44,092 nucleotides of DNA from positions 1-44,092 of the forward strand of contig JAVBOD010000023.1 in NCBI GenBank assembly GCA_031551045.1, written 5' to 3'. Made by a program: the position numbers and the translations under genes. The notes below the pieces were generated by a model. It was not told the DNA's origin and made no database searches. It worked only from the letters and a program-made list of their open reading frames with translations. Origin of the DNA: JAVBOD01 sp031551045 (lineage in GTDB: Bacteria > Bacteroidota > Bacteroidia > Bacteroidales > UBA932). Positions 32,503 through 40,914 of this stretch are shown in pieces. Positions within the stretch are counted from its first letter, which is position 1. Each line of letters begins with the position of its first letter.

Positions 32503-32830
32503 TTACTGTCCAATAGATTATTATATCTTGATATTCAATAATTTAATAAATCAACAAGATGTTAACAAAAAGCTGTTGAAAACTACTTGTGGAATAGTCG
32601 AAAAATCTTGAATCATTTATCGGATAAGCAAAACGATTAAAGAGGCTTAAAGAAAAGGAAAATAATGAGGCCGTGTAATGGGAGCAGCTTGTTAAATTTT
32701 TAAACAGCTTGGAGCATAAAGATGCTGTTAATATTGACAGGGAATCTTTTGAATTTATGTGACGAAAAAGAAGCTATTCAAAAACAAGTAACCACAAAAT
32801 CCGCCAAGCGCCGATAGCTGCCGGGATTAT
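32503..32830. other. Non-coding stretch upstream of mraZ with a possible decayed ORF
   Basis: No intact gene. One plus-strand frame around 32625-32762 reads like protein interrupted by stops (RLKEKENNEAV, stop, WEQLVKFLNSLEHKDAVN and on to ESFEFM, stop), which could be a gene remnant. I cannot name a family. Confidence 0.3.
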
Positions 32831-32831
32831 G

Positions 32832-32873
32832 CAAAGAACCTGCCCGAATACATTCATTCAGGCAGGTTCTTTG
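32832..32873 (-). terminator. Strong hairpin after the small outer-membrane protein gene
   Basis: A 12-bp perfect stem AAAGAACCTGCC / GGCAGGTTCTTT (32833-32844 and 32861-32872), extended by one C-G pair. The stem supplies TTCTTT on both strands but no long T-run follows, so it may work in both directions or only partly. Confidence 0.65.
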
Positions 32874-32915
32874 TGCGATTAAAAATTTTAGTAGCTCCTT
32901 GAAATATTTGTATGT

Positions 32916-33389
32916 TTAGAATCGGTATCGTACACCTAAGGAGATACCCCAGCCGAAACCGTCAGTGTCAGCCAAGACATCAAACATAGGGCGGGTGTCT
33001 AATGTCAATTGTAATGGGATGTTGAAATTAAATCCAAGGCCGACTTGTCCGCCTATTGCTAATCCAAAATAATTGTCATAATTGTCTTTCCCGGAGTTCA
33101 TGGCCAGTCCGGCGCCGGGGCCTATAAACCAGTTGAAGCCGTCGTTTCCGATATTCCACACCCATTGGTATATTCCTACTAATCCTATACGTGAATAATG
33201 GTTGTTTCCACCAAATCCGAGGTCTAATTCTAATCTATTGTCGCTGCCGAAGCCGTGTTGGTACGAGAATTCTACGCCATAACCCGAGCCTCCTCCTAAA
33301 CGAAGGCCGATAGCATGAGGATCTACTTGTGCACTTGCCGTGTAGCCGGCAAGGAGTGCTAAAATAATAACTGTAATGTGTTTTTTCAT
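32916..33389 (-). CDS. Small outer-membrane beta-barrel protein
   Basis: A 157-residue protein with signal peptide MKKHITVIILALLAGYTASAQ. The mature part is a series of amphipathic strands rich in G and aromatic residues (VEFSYQHGF, RLELDLGFGG, YFGLAIGGQVGLGFNF) and ends with WGISLGVRYRF, a typical outer-membrane C-terminus. The size suggests an eight-stranded barrel. Function unknown. Monocistronic. Confidence 0.75.
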   Translation of the reverse strand: MKKHITVIILALLAGYTASAQVDPHAIGLRLGGGSGYGVEFSYQHGFGSDNRLELDLGFGGNNHYSRIGLVGIYQWVWNIGNDGFNWFIGPGAGLAMNSGKDNYDNYFGLAIGGQVGLGFNFNIPLQLTLDTRPMFDVLADTDGFGWGISLGVRYRF

Positions 33390-33678
33390 ATAAAAAGAAA
33401 TTAGTGTTTAATTGGGAAAATGTCGCAAAAACCATACCAAACAAAAATTTAATCATATGGTATAACTTGTAATACCGGTAGTGCATTTGGAGAAGAAATG
33501 CTCCATCAAAATTTGGCTAAAGCCTTGTTAATATATTGTTTACCATCCGTTGGATTTATCCAACAGCAATGAATGTGATGGCTTTCATAGCCGTCTATCT
33601 TTAGCCAAAACAATAAATAAAACTCATTTTCTAAATGCACTACGGATTTATAATATTCCGGTTTATCAAATCTATTTG
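33390..33678. other. Intergenic region with one doubtful minus-strand ORF
   Basis: A 61-codon minus-strand frame (33506-33691) ends in WLKIDGYESHHIHCCWINPT and INKALAKF. It looks protein-like but it overlaps the promoter of the plus-strand gene, lacks a leader, and I know no family. It may be a fragment of an inserted element. No other feature is seen. Confidence 0.25.
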
Positions 33679-33686
33679 TACCTTTG
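33679..33686 (+). promoter_or_regulatory. -7 promoter motif for the endonuclease/phosphatase-family gene and rsmA
   Basis: TACCTTTG, exact TAnnTTTG match, 16 bases before the ATG at 33703. It lies inside the longer open frame from 33550 and argues against that start. Confidence 0.6.
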
Positions 33687-33702
33687 GTCAAATTTTTTTT
33701 TG

Positions 33703-34734
33703 ATGAAAAGGCTTTTCATTTCATGCGTGGTAGGTTTGATTTTTGGAACAGGGCTTTCTGCTCAGCAGAAGAAGCAAACGCCCGCTGCAATTATGTTTTT
33801 CAATGTTGAGAATTTTTTTGACCCCCTGAACGATCCTTCTACGCAAGACGAGGATTTTACGCCGGAAGGGAAGAATCATTGGACATGGGGAAAGTTGAAA
33901 ATAAAACGTGACGGTATTGCTAAAACCATTATTGCTGCGGGCAGGGGAGAGGCTCCTTTGTTAGTAGGTTTGTGCGAAGTAGAAAATCGATTGGTATTAA
34001 ATCAACTGATACGGGAAACGCCGTTGGCAAAATTGAATTATGGCATTGTACATCGCGAATCGCCCGATCCGCGAGGAATTGATGTAGCGCTGCTTTATCG
34101 CAAGGATTACTTTAATGTGTTGCAACAGCGCTTCTATAAAGTCTATTATGAATCGGGAAGTGCGCGTACTCGTGAAATTTTATATGCAAAAGGAGTGTGG
34201 AATTCTTTGGACACTTTCCACATTTTTGTGAATCATTGGCCGTCGAAGCTCGGTGGGGCAAAACAATCGGAGCCACGACGCATGCGGGCTGCCGAGACAT
34301 TGCGTGTAGTGGTGGATTCTATTTTTGCCACGAATAGCCGGGCAAATATTATGATACTGGGCGATTTTAACGATACGCCCGATAGTCCTCCGGTGAACGA
34401 GGGCTTACGTTCGCTGCGTGTGTCCGATACGTTATGTAGCAACTGCCTTTACAATTTAATGCTGCCGCTATCGGAACGCGGCGAAGGTTCGTTGAAATAC
34501 CGTGGCGAATGGGAGTTGATTGATTTGTTCTTTGTGTCGGGAAATTTACTCAATAGAAAGGAGCCGATTTTTATAGAGCCTAAAGAGATAACTATTTTTC
34601 ACGCCCCATTTTTGTTGGAGCCGGACGAGCGTTACGGAGGAGAACAACCCAAGCGGACCTTTATCGGGCCTAAATACCACGGCGGCATCAGCGATCATTT
34701 GCCGGTGCTTATGACACTTAAAACGAATGAATAA
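33703..34734 (+). CDS. Endonuclease/exonuclease/phosphatase-family protein, exported
   Basis: A 343-residue protein with signal peptide MKRLFISCVVGLIFGTGLSA. The EEP fold is shown by IMFFNVENFFDPLNDP (N and the metal-binding region), GLCEVENRLVLNQL (catalytic Glu), DVALLYRKDYF, FVNHWPSKLGG (His), MILGDFNDTPDSPP (DxN) and the terminal GGISDHLPVL (D-H pair). All metal and catalytic residues are present. Exported members hydrolyse phosphodiester bonds in nucleic acids or phospholipids; the substrate is unknown. Its end overlaps rsmA by eight bases. Confidence 0.85.
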   Translation: MKRLFISCVVGLIFGTGLSAQQKKQTPAAIMFFNVENFFDPLNDPSTQDEDFTPEGKNHWTWGKLKIKRDGIAKTIIAAGRGEAPLLVGLCEVENRLVLNQLIRETPLAKLNYGIVHRESPDPRGIDVALLYRKDYFNVLQQRFYKVYYESGSARTREILYAKGVWNSLDTFHIFVNHWPSKLGGAKQSEPRRMRAAETLRVVVDSIFATNSRANIMILGDFNDTPDSPPVNEGLRSLRVSDTLCSNCLYNLMLPLSERGEGSLKYRGEWELIDLFFVSGNLLNRKEPIFIEPKEITIFHAPFLLEPDERYGGEQPKRTFIGPKYHGGISDHLPVLMTLKTNE

Positions 34735-35518
34735 AAATCAACCGATATATGTGAAACCCAAGAAAGCGTTGGGGCAGCATTTTTTGAAAGATAAAAATAT
34801 TGCGCGTCGTATTGTCGATAGCCTTTCGGCTCCTTCGGGTTTGGCGCTTGAAGTGGGGCCCGGCACCGGCGTGCTCACGGACTTATTGTTGCAACGTAAG
34901 GATATTACGCTGTATGCGGCAGAAATCGATCGAGAATCGATTGAGTATTTGCGCTCCGCTTATCCGGCGTTTTCTCCGCGCCTGTTGGCCGGCGATTTTT
35001 TAGAAATGGAATTGGGAACATTGTTTCCCGGAAAATTCTCCGTGATCGGCAATTTTCCTTACAACATATCGTCTCAGATATTTTTTAAAATTTTGGATTA
35101 TCGTACACAAATCCCGGAAGTGGTGGGCATGTTACAGAAAGAAGTGGCCGAGCGTATTGCCTGTTCCCCGGGCAGTAAGACGTATGGCATTTTGAGTGTT
35201 TTGTTGCAAGCCTATTATGATATCGAATACTTATTTACCGTTGACGAACATGTATTTCAACCGCCGCCTAAAGTAAAATCGGCCGTAGTGCGTTTGCGGC
35301 GTAACGAGGTGGAAGCATTGGATTGTGATGAAATTCTTTTTAAGAAAATAATAAAAGCGACTTTTAATCAGCGTCGGAAAGTGATTCGCAATTCTATAAA
35401 AGCCGTTACCGGTGATGCTGTTTTAGGCGAACACCCATTGTTATCCAAGCGTCCGGAGCAATTGAGCGTGGCCGGCTTTGTCGAACTTACCAACTATGCA
35501 AGCGCCTATTTACACTAA
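34727..35518 (+). CDS. rsmA: 16S rRNA (adenine-1518/1519-N6)-dimethyltransferase
   Basis: A 263-residue SAM-dependent enzyme (KsgA) that dimethylates two adenosines near the 3' end of 16S rRNA. KKALGQHFLKDKNIARRIVD, LEVGPGTGVLTDLLL (SAM loop), GNFPYNISSQIFFKIL (NxPY catalytic motif) and FQPPPKVKSAVVRL are all standard. Translationally coupled to the gene before it. Loss of this enzyme gives kasugamycin resistance in other bacteria. Confidence 0.96.
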   Translation: MNKNQPIYVKPKKALGQHFLKDKNIARRIVDSLSAPSGLALEVGPGTGVLTDLLLQRKDITLYAAEIDRESIEYLRSAYPAFSPRLLAGDFLEMELGTLFPGKFSVIGNFPYNISSQIFFKILDYRTQIPEVVGMLQKEVAERIACSPGSKTYGILSVLLQAYYDIEYLFTVDEHVFQPPPKVKSAVVRLRRNEVEALDCDEILFKKIIKATFNQRRKVIRNSIKAVTGDAVLGEHPLLSKRPEQLSVAGFVELTNYASAYLH

Positions 35519-35546
35519 TGTGCAAAAACAGTGTGGGTTGTGATAT

Positions 35547-36821
35547 TTACCGGGAATTGATAGCCACTACCGGATCGAGCCGTGAAGCCGTAAAGGCCGG
35601 CATAAACCCGGCAACAATGCCTATAGCGGCAGAGCCGAACATTCCTACAAAGATATTTTTTAAAGAGAGGGTGATTGGATAGTCCATAGCTATACTTACT
35701 AAAGCTGTGCCTCCATATACCAATAGTAAGCCCAATATACCTCCGGCTATAGCCAATAGTACGGCTTCATATAAAAATTGTGTGAGGATAAAATAATTTT
35801 TAGCGCCTAAAGCTTTTTGAATGCCTATAATGTTGGTACGCTCTTTCACGGATACAAACATAATGTTCGCCACGCCAAATCCGCCGATAAGTACTGAAAA
35901 TCCGCCGATAATAATTCCTACAATGCTCATAATAGAGAAAACCGGTTCAAATTCTTTGGTAATAGCCGTCATTTCGTTTAACGAGAAATTGTCTTTTTGA
36001 GTCGGTTGTAATCGGCGTTGCGTCCGCATTATCATGCGCAATTCGGCCTTTATTTCTTCATTGTCGATGCCTGTTTGAGCCTTAATGGCAATCATAGGTT
36101 CCGACCTGCGCGTGTTGACAAAAGCCCGGGCGAAATTAAACGTTACGCCGACCAGATTATCATAATCCATCATGTTCACGATGCTGCTTCCTTGTTTCTT
36201 CAAAACGCCGATAACCGTCACTTTGGATCCCCCGATTTTGATGGTTTTTCCGATCGGGTCTGCACCTTCAAATAACTCTTCCCAAACCTTGTAGCCTATT
36301 ACGGCGACATTCGTCCCGCTGTTGTATTCCATCATAGAAAACATGCGTCCAGAGCCCACTTCAAAAGATGCGCTGATGCTTTCCCATTCCGGGGTACAGC
36401 CAATGACTCCCACATCGGGGAGCGTATTGTTCTTATATTTTATGGGACGGGCAAATTGCGACAGCATAGCCACTGCTTCGGCCGATTGGCAATGGTCGCG
36501 CAGGTACATATATTCTTCGTATTTATTATTCGGCCTTTGCCAATATTCCCACCATTTATATTCTCCTCCGTCTTCGTTCGTCCATGGCCACTTTTCAATG
36601 TAAATCACATCGCTGCCCAACTCGTTAATGCCCGTACGTATATTGTTCTCCAAAGCATCGAGCATGGTAAGTACGGTGATGATGGAGAAAATGCCGATAG
36701 TAACGCCCAAAAGCGAAAGGAAAGTCCGTACTTTATTGGCTTTTACAGAAGTGTAGGCGAAATTAAAACTTTCCCCTAACAATTTGAATAGTATGTATAT
36801 GCTTCTAAAGTATTTTTTCAT
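35547..36821 (-). CDS. MacB-like ABC transporter permease (FtsX family)
   Basis: A 424-residue inner-membrane protein with the MacB layout: a first helix (TFLSLLGVTIGIFSIITVL, about 30-50), a periplasmic domain of about 230 residues (QRPNNKYEEYMYLRDHCQ, VGSGRMFS, AVIGYKVWEELFEG), then three helices in the C-terminal FtsX domain ending FMPAFTASRLDPVVAINSR. MacB-type systems export peptides, toxins or lipoproteins; no cognate ATPase or periplasmic adaptor is next to it. A GTG at 36828-36830 is an alternative start three codons upstream. Confidence 0.88.
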   Translation of the reverse strand: MKKYFRSIYILFKLLGESFNFAYTSVKANKVRTFLSLLGVTIGIFSIITVLTMLDALENNIRTGINELGSDVIYIEKWPWTNEDGGEYKWWEYWQRPNNKYEEYMYLRDHCQSAEAVAMLSQFARPIKYKNNTLPDVGVIGCTPEWESISASFEVGSGRMFSMMEYNSGTNVAVIGYKVWEELFEGADPIGKTIKIGGSKVTVIGVLKKQGSSIVNMMDYDNLVGVTFNFARAFVNTRRSEPMIAIKAQTGIDNEEIKAELRMIMRTQRRLQPTQKDNFSLNEMTAITKEFEPVFSIMSIVGIIIGGFSVLIGGFGVANIMFVSVKERTNIIGIQKALGAKNYFILTQFLYEAVLLAIAGGILGLLLVYGGTALVSIAMDYPITLSLKNIFVGMFGSAAIGIVAGFMPAFTASRLDPVVAINSR

Positions 36822-36909
36822 ATGCGACACGAAACAAAGTGCAAGGTACTATATTTTTATGAAGAAAAATAAATTGACGGGAAAATTTGTGTACATGCTA
36901 ACAATTGCA

Positions 36910-36917
36910 TACCTTTA
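36910..36917 (+). promoter_or_regulatory. -7-like promoter motif before purH
   Basis: TACCTTTA matches TAnnTTTG at 7 of 8 positions, 53 bases before the purH ATG. It is the most likely promoter for the purH-mre-mrdA-rodA run. Confidence 0.4.
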
Positions 36918-36970
36918 CAAGCTAATTATTTTCTTGTAGTAAATATCATAAATATTTGGATTGTAGTAAG

Positions 36971-38503
36971 ATGGAAGATGCAACACAGCGAAGAATCCAG
37001 CGGGCTTTGATTTCAGTCTATTATAAAGACCGGTTGGATGAAATTGTAAAACTATTAAATCAATTAGGAGTAAGTATATATTCAACCGGAGGAACGCTTG
37101 ACTTTATTGAGAAGCAAGGAGTGAAAGCACACTCGGTAGAAAGCCTTACAGGTTATCCCTCTATTCTCGGAGGACGTGTAAAAACCTTACACCCGAAAGT
37201 GTTCGGAGGTATTTTGGCTCGACGGAATAATAACCAGGACGGCGACCAGTTGCAGGAATATGAAATACCTCCTTTTGATTTGGTAATTGTCGATTTATAT
37301 CCCTTTGAAGAAACGGTAAAATCGGGAGCCGCAGAACAGGATATTATTGAGAAAATCGATATTGGCGGAATTTCTTTAATCAGGGCGGCAGCCAAAAATT
37401 TTTCCGATGTACTGATTATTTCATCCCGTGAGCAATACGGACAGTTGCTGGAATTATTGCAGGAGAAGAAAGGCTTTACCTCCATAGAAGAACGCCGGCG
37501 GTTTGCGGCAAAAGCTTTTCTGCAATCGTCGGGCTACGACACGGCCATTTTTAATTATTTCAATACTACGGAACAATTACCTGCGTTTAAATATAGCGCT
37601 GTGGGCAGTATGCCTTTGCGTTATGGCGAAAACCCGCATCAAAAAGCACATTTTTTCGGGCGCATGGAAGAAATACTGGAGCAGAAGCATGGCAAGGAAA
37701 TTTCATATAACAACCTGTTGGATATTGATGCGGCAATGGCTTTAATAGCCGATTTTGACGAACCTACATTTGCTATTTTGAAACACAATAATGCATGCGG
37801 ATGTGCCAGTAACGAACACTTATTGCAAGCATGGAACGATGCCTTGGCCGGCGACCCGGTGTCGGCATTTGGAGGAATTATTGTGACCAATCGGGAAGTG
37901 GATAAAGCATGCGCAGAAGAAATCAATAAATTATTTTTTGAAGTAATTATAGCGCCTTCGTATGTGCCGGAAGCGATGGAGATATTAAAATCGAAGAAAA
38001 ACAGAATTATTTTGGTAGCGAAAAAGCAGGCGTTACCGGTGCAGCAATTCCGGACATTGTTAAATGGCGTGGCCGTGCAAGACCGTGATACGGCGGTAGA
38101 AACGGCAGCCTCCTTCCGTCCGGTGACTAATAAACTGCCGGCAAAAAAAGAAATAGCCGATTTGCTCTTTGCCAACAAATTGGTGAAGCATTCGAAATCG
38201 AATACGATCGTATTGGCGAAAGACAAAAAATTAATAGCAAGCGGAGTCGGGCAAACGTCGAGGGTAGATGCCTTGAAGCAGGCGATTGAAAAGGCGCATT
38301 CATTCGGTTTTTCGTTGCAAGGCGCTGTGATGGCGTCCGATGCCTTTTTCCCTTTTCCGGATTGTGTGGAAATAGCCTATAATGCGAGAATTATGGCGGT
38401 GGTACAGCCCGGAGGCTCGGTGAACGACCAGAAATCCATTGATTTTTGTAACGAAAAAAATATAGCGATGGTATGCACGGGCGTCCGTCATTTTAAACAT
38501 TAA
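36971..38503 (+). CDS. purH: Bifunctional AICAR formyltransferase / IMP cyclohydrolase
   Basis: A 510-residue cytosolic enzyme for the last two steps of IMP synthesis. Residues 1-190 form the cyclohydrolase (MGS-like) domain with YSTGGTLDFIEKQG and GGRVKTLHPKVFGGILARR; the rest is the formyltransferase with LRYGENPHQKAHFFG, ILKHNNACGCAS and a C-terminal GVRHFKH. The frame opens with a TTG at 36956, but the ATG at 36971 fits the family. purH before mreB is a common Bacteroidota arrangement. Confidence 0.96.
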   Translation: MEDATQRRIQRALISVYYKDRLDEIVKLLNQLGVSIYSTGGTLDFIEKQGVKAHSVESLTGYPSILGGRVKTLHPKVFGGILARRNNNQDGDQLQEYEIPPFDLVIVDLYPFEETVKSGAAEQDIIEKIDIGGISLIRAAAKNFSDVLIISSREQYGQLLELLQEKKGFTSIEERRRFAAKAFLQSSGYDTAIFNYFNTTEQLPAFKYSAVGSMPLRYGENPHQKAHFFGRMEEILEQKHGKEISYNNLLDIDAAMALIADFDEPTFAILKHNNACGCASNEHLLQAWNDALAGDPVSAFGGIIVTNREVDKACAEEINKLFFEVIIAPSYVPEAMEILKSKKNRIILVAKKQALPVQQFRTLLNGVAVQDRDTAVETAASFRPVTNKLPAKKEIADLLFANKLVKHSKSNTIVLAKDKKLIASGVGQTSRVDALKQAIEKAHSFGFSLQGAVMASDAFFPFPDCVEIAYNARIMAVVQPGGSVNDQKSIDFCNEKNIAMVCTGVRHFKH

Positions 38504-38533
38504 TATTTTAGTAAACTGTAATTTATTTTTTAT

Positions 38534-39553
38534 ATGGCATTTTCATTTTTAATGCAAGAATTGGCGATGGACTTGGGTACCGCCAACACCATTATTATTC
38601 ACAACGACAAAATTGTGGTGGACGAGCCGTCGATTGTCGCTATTGATCAAAATACCGGAAAGCCTATTGCTATTGGCGAGAAAGCGCGGCAAATGCACGG
38701 TAAAACCCACGAAAATATAAAAACCGTCCGCCCGTTGCGCGACGGTGTTATTGCCGACTTCGATGCGGCAGAACAAATGATTCGCGGCATGATTAAATTG
38801 ATTGGCCCCAAAAGCCGTTGGTTTACACCGAGCCTGCGGTTAGTGGTGTGTATCCCTTCGGGAAGTACCGGCGTGGAAATCCGCGCGGTACGCGACTCGT
38901 CGGAACATGCCGGAGGGCGTGACGTATATATGATTCATGAACCGATGGCTGCCGCTTTGGGAATTGGTATCGATGTACAGGCGCCGGAAGGAAGTATGAT
39001 TGTAGATATAGGAGGAGGTACGACTGAAATTGCCGTTATTGCTTTAGGCGGTATTGTTTGTAACAAAAGTATCCGCGTAGCCGGCGATGGTTTCACGGCC
39101 GATATTCAACAATACATGCGCCATCAGCACAATATCAAAATTGGAGAGCGCACGGCGGAAGACATTAAAATATCCGTAGGCTCTGCCTTGTCGGAAATAG
39201 ATAATCCGCCATTAACATTCACCGTGCGTGGCCCGAACCTGATGACCGCGTTGCCGGTAGAAGTGGCTGTTACCTATCAGGAAGTCGCTCATTGCCTGGA
39301 TAAATCACTGGCAAAAGTAGAAGCCGCTATCATGGAAGTGCTCGAAAAAACACCTCCCGAATTGTATGCGGATATTGTACAACGCGGTATTTATTTAGCC
39401 GGAGGAGGCGCTTTGTTGCGTGGGTTAGACAGACGGCTACAGGAAAAAATTAATATTCCTTTCCATGTAGCAGAAGATCCCTTACATGCAGTAGCTCGCG
39501 GGACAGGTATCGGATTGAAAAATATCGGAAAATTCCCCTTCTTGATGCGTTAA
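38534..39553 (+). CDS. mreB: Rod-shape actin homologue MreB
   Basis: A 339-residue actin-like ATPase that organises lateral wall synthesis. MDLGTANTIII is phosphate-1, IVDIGGGTTEIAVIALGGI phosphate-2, IYLAGGGALLRGLDRRL the adenosine motif. ELAMDLGTA at the start suggests a short N-terminal membrane-binding stretch (MAFSFLMQ). First of the shape genes, 30 bases after purH and 10 before mreC. Confidence 0.97.
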   Translation: MAFSFLMQELAMDLGTANTIIIHNDKIVVDEPSIVAIDQNTGKPIAIGEKARQMHGKTHENIKTVRPLRDGVIADFDAAEQMIRGMIKLIGPKSRWFTPSLRLVVCIPSGSTGVEIRAVRDSSEHAGGRDVYMIHEPMAAALGIGIDVQAPEGSMIVDIGGGTTEIAVIALGGIVCNKSIRVAGDGFTADIQQYMRHQHNIKIGERTAEDIKISVGSALSEIDNPPLTFTVRGPNLMTALPVEVAVTYQEVAHCLDKSLAKVEAAIMEVLEKTPPELYADIVQRGIYLAGGGALLRGLDRRLQEKINIPFHVAEDPLHAVARGTGIGLKNIGKFPFLMR

Positions 39554-39563
39554 CCGGTAACAC

Positions 39564-40385
39564 ATGGAAAATGTCTTTCGCTTTTTAGCTCGTTCACGGG
39601 TATTCTTCCTATTCCTGGTTATAGAGGTAATTGCCTTGTTCATGATAGTGAGAAGCAGTTATTATCAAAGCACTAAGATAATGAACAGCGTGCGTTACCT
39701 GCAAGCTATGTGTGAAGAACAAGTGAACAGTTGGGAGCAGTATTTTTCATTGAAGAATATGAATGCCGATTTGGCGGAAGAAAATAATCGATTGCGAAAA
39801 ATATTAAGCTATTATCAATCCGTCGATACCACGAAATCTTTTACGGAGAAACTTCCGCTGTATCCCGATTATGAATATACCTTGGCAACAGTTATTGATA
39901 ACTCCGTGAATCGCCAGCATAACTATATCACGTTGAATGTCGGTAAAAACCATCAGATAGAGCCCGATATGGGTGTTATGGTAGATAATGGGGTCGTCGG
40001 AATTATTACGTCGGTTACCGGCCGGTATGCCTTAGTAAAATCATTTTTGAATACGGACTGGAAGGTAAGCGCCCGTTTGTTGCGTAGCGGCGCTTTCGGC
40101 CCTCTTCATTGGGATGGAAAAATATATACGGAAGCTTTATTGTCGGAGATACCGCAGCATATTGATGTGCAGGTGGGCGATACGGTGGTCACAAGCGGCT
40201 ATTCGTCGATATTCCCTCCTGATATTCCTATCGGCATCGTGAAATCATTTCAGGTAAAACGGGGGAATTTTTACGAAATAAAAGTCGCGTTACTGACCGA
40301 TTACAAGCGTTTGCGTTATGTAACCGTCGCTCGTTTTACACAACGGGATGAAATAAACCAATTAGACTCAAAAACACATGAATAA
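39564..40385 (+). CDS. mreC: Rod-shape protein MreC
   Basis: A 273-residue bitopic protein: one helix (about 12-30, VFFLFLVIEVIALFMIVRS), a coiled coil (about 50-80, MNADLAEENNRLRKILSYYQ) and a beta-rich domain with LNVGKNHQIEPDMGVMVDNG and DTVVTSGYSSIFPPDIPIG. It activates PBP2/RodA in the periplasm. Its 3' end overlaps mreD by eight bases. Confidence 0.94.
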   Translation: MENVFRFLARSRVFFLFLVIEVIALFMIVRSSYYQSTKIMNSVRYLQAMCEEQVNSWEQYFSLKNMNADLAEENNRLRKILSYYQSVDTTKSFTEKLPLYPDYEYTLATVIDNSVNRQHNYITLNVGKNHQIEPDMGVMVDNGVVGIITSVTGRYALVKSFLNTDWKVSARLLRSGAFGPLHWDGKIYTEALLSEIPQHIDVQVGDTVVTSGYSSIFPPDIPIGIVKSFQVKRGNFYEIKVALLTDYKRLRYVTVARFTQRDEINQLDSKTHE

Positions 40386-40908
40386 TTCTTTCTTTAGATA
40401 TTTGTTGTGGCTGTTGTTTTTTGTCTTATTGCAGTCACTTGTCTTTAGTCAATTACCACTGGGAACATATGTATATCCGATGGTGTATGTCTTGTTCATT
40501 TTAATGTTGCCGATTGGTTACTCGCGAATGGCCGTATTGCTTTGGGCATTTTTAACAGGGTTGTGCATAGATATTTTTACACATAGCATACTGGGCGCTC
40601 ACACGTCGGCCACAGTGGCAATGGCTTATGCCCGTCCGTTTATCTTAAAATTGGTAACATCTAAAGAAGACCGGGAGAATAACGTGCAGCTTATTACAAA
40701 AAGAAACTTGGGGTCCCGTTTTTTTCTTACCTATATTAGCTTGGCAATACTCCTGCATCACACGATATACTTTCTGATAGATACCTTTAGCTTCTTTGAT
40801 TTTATACATACTGTTTTATTGATTGTGTGCAGCGCTCTGTTAAGCATTCTCTTTGTTTTCTTTCTGTCGTCCTTAATGCCGACATCATGGAACAGTGCGT
40901 CGAATTAA
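40378..40908 (+). CDS. mreD: Rod-shape protein MreD
   Basis: A 176-residue very hydrophobic protein with five or six membrane helices and YPMVYVLFILMLPIGYSR near the start. Sequence conservation in the family is weak; the call rests on size, topology and place between mreC and mrdA. Confidence 0.85.
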   Translation: MNNSFFRYLLWLLFFVLLQSLVFSQLPLGTYVYPMVYVLFILMLPIGYSRMAVLLWAFLTGLCIDIFTHSILGAHTSATVAMAYARPFILKLVTSKEDRENNVQLITKRNLGSRFFLTYISLAILLHHTIYFLIDTFSFFDFIHTVLLIVCSALLSILFVFFLSSLMPTSWNSASN

Positions 40909-40914
40909 ATAATT

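Noticed and set aside
32545..32620. Replication-origin-like sequence (GTTGAAAACTACTTGTGGAATAG)
   Set aside because: No exact DnaA box is present, there is no cluster of boxes, and dnaA is not nearby.
32832..32873. Riboswitch or attenuator for mraZ
   Set aside because: The hairpin lies upstream of the mraZ promoter and just after the stop of the outer-membrane protein gene, so it serves that gene as a transcript end.
33506..33691. 61-codon minus-strand frame as a firm gene
   Set aside because: It overlaps the exact -7 motif of the plus-strand gene and has no recognisable family; kept only as a note on the intergenic region.
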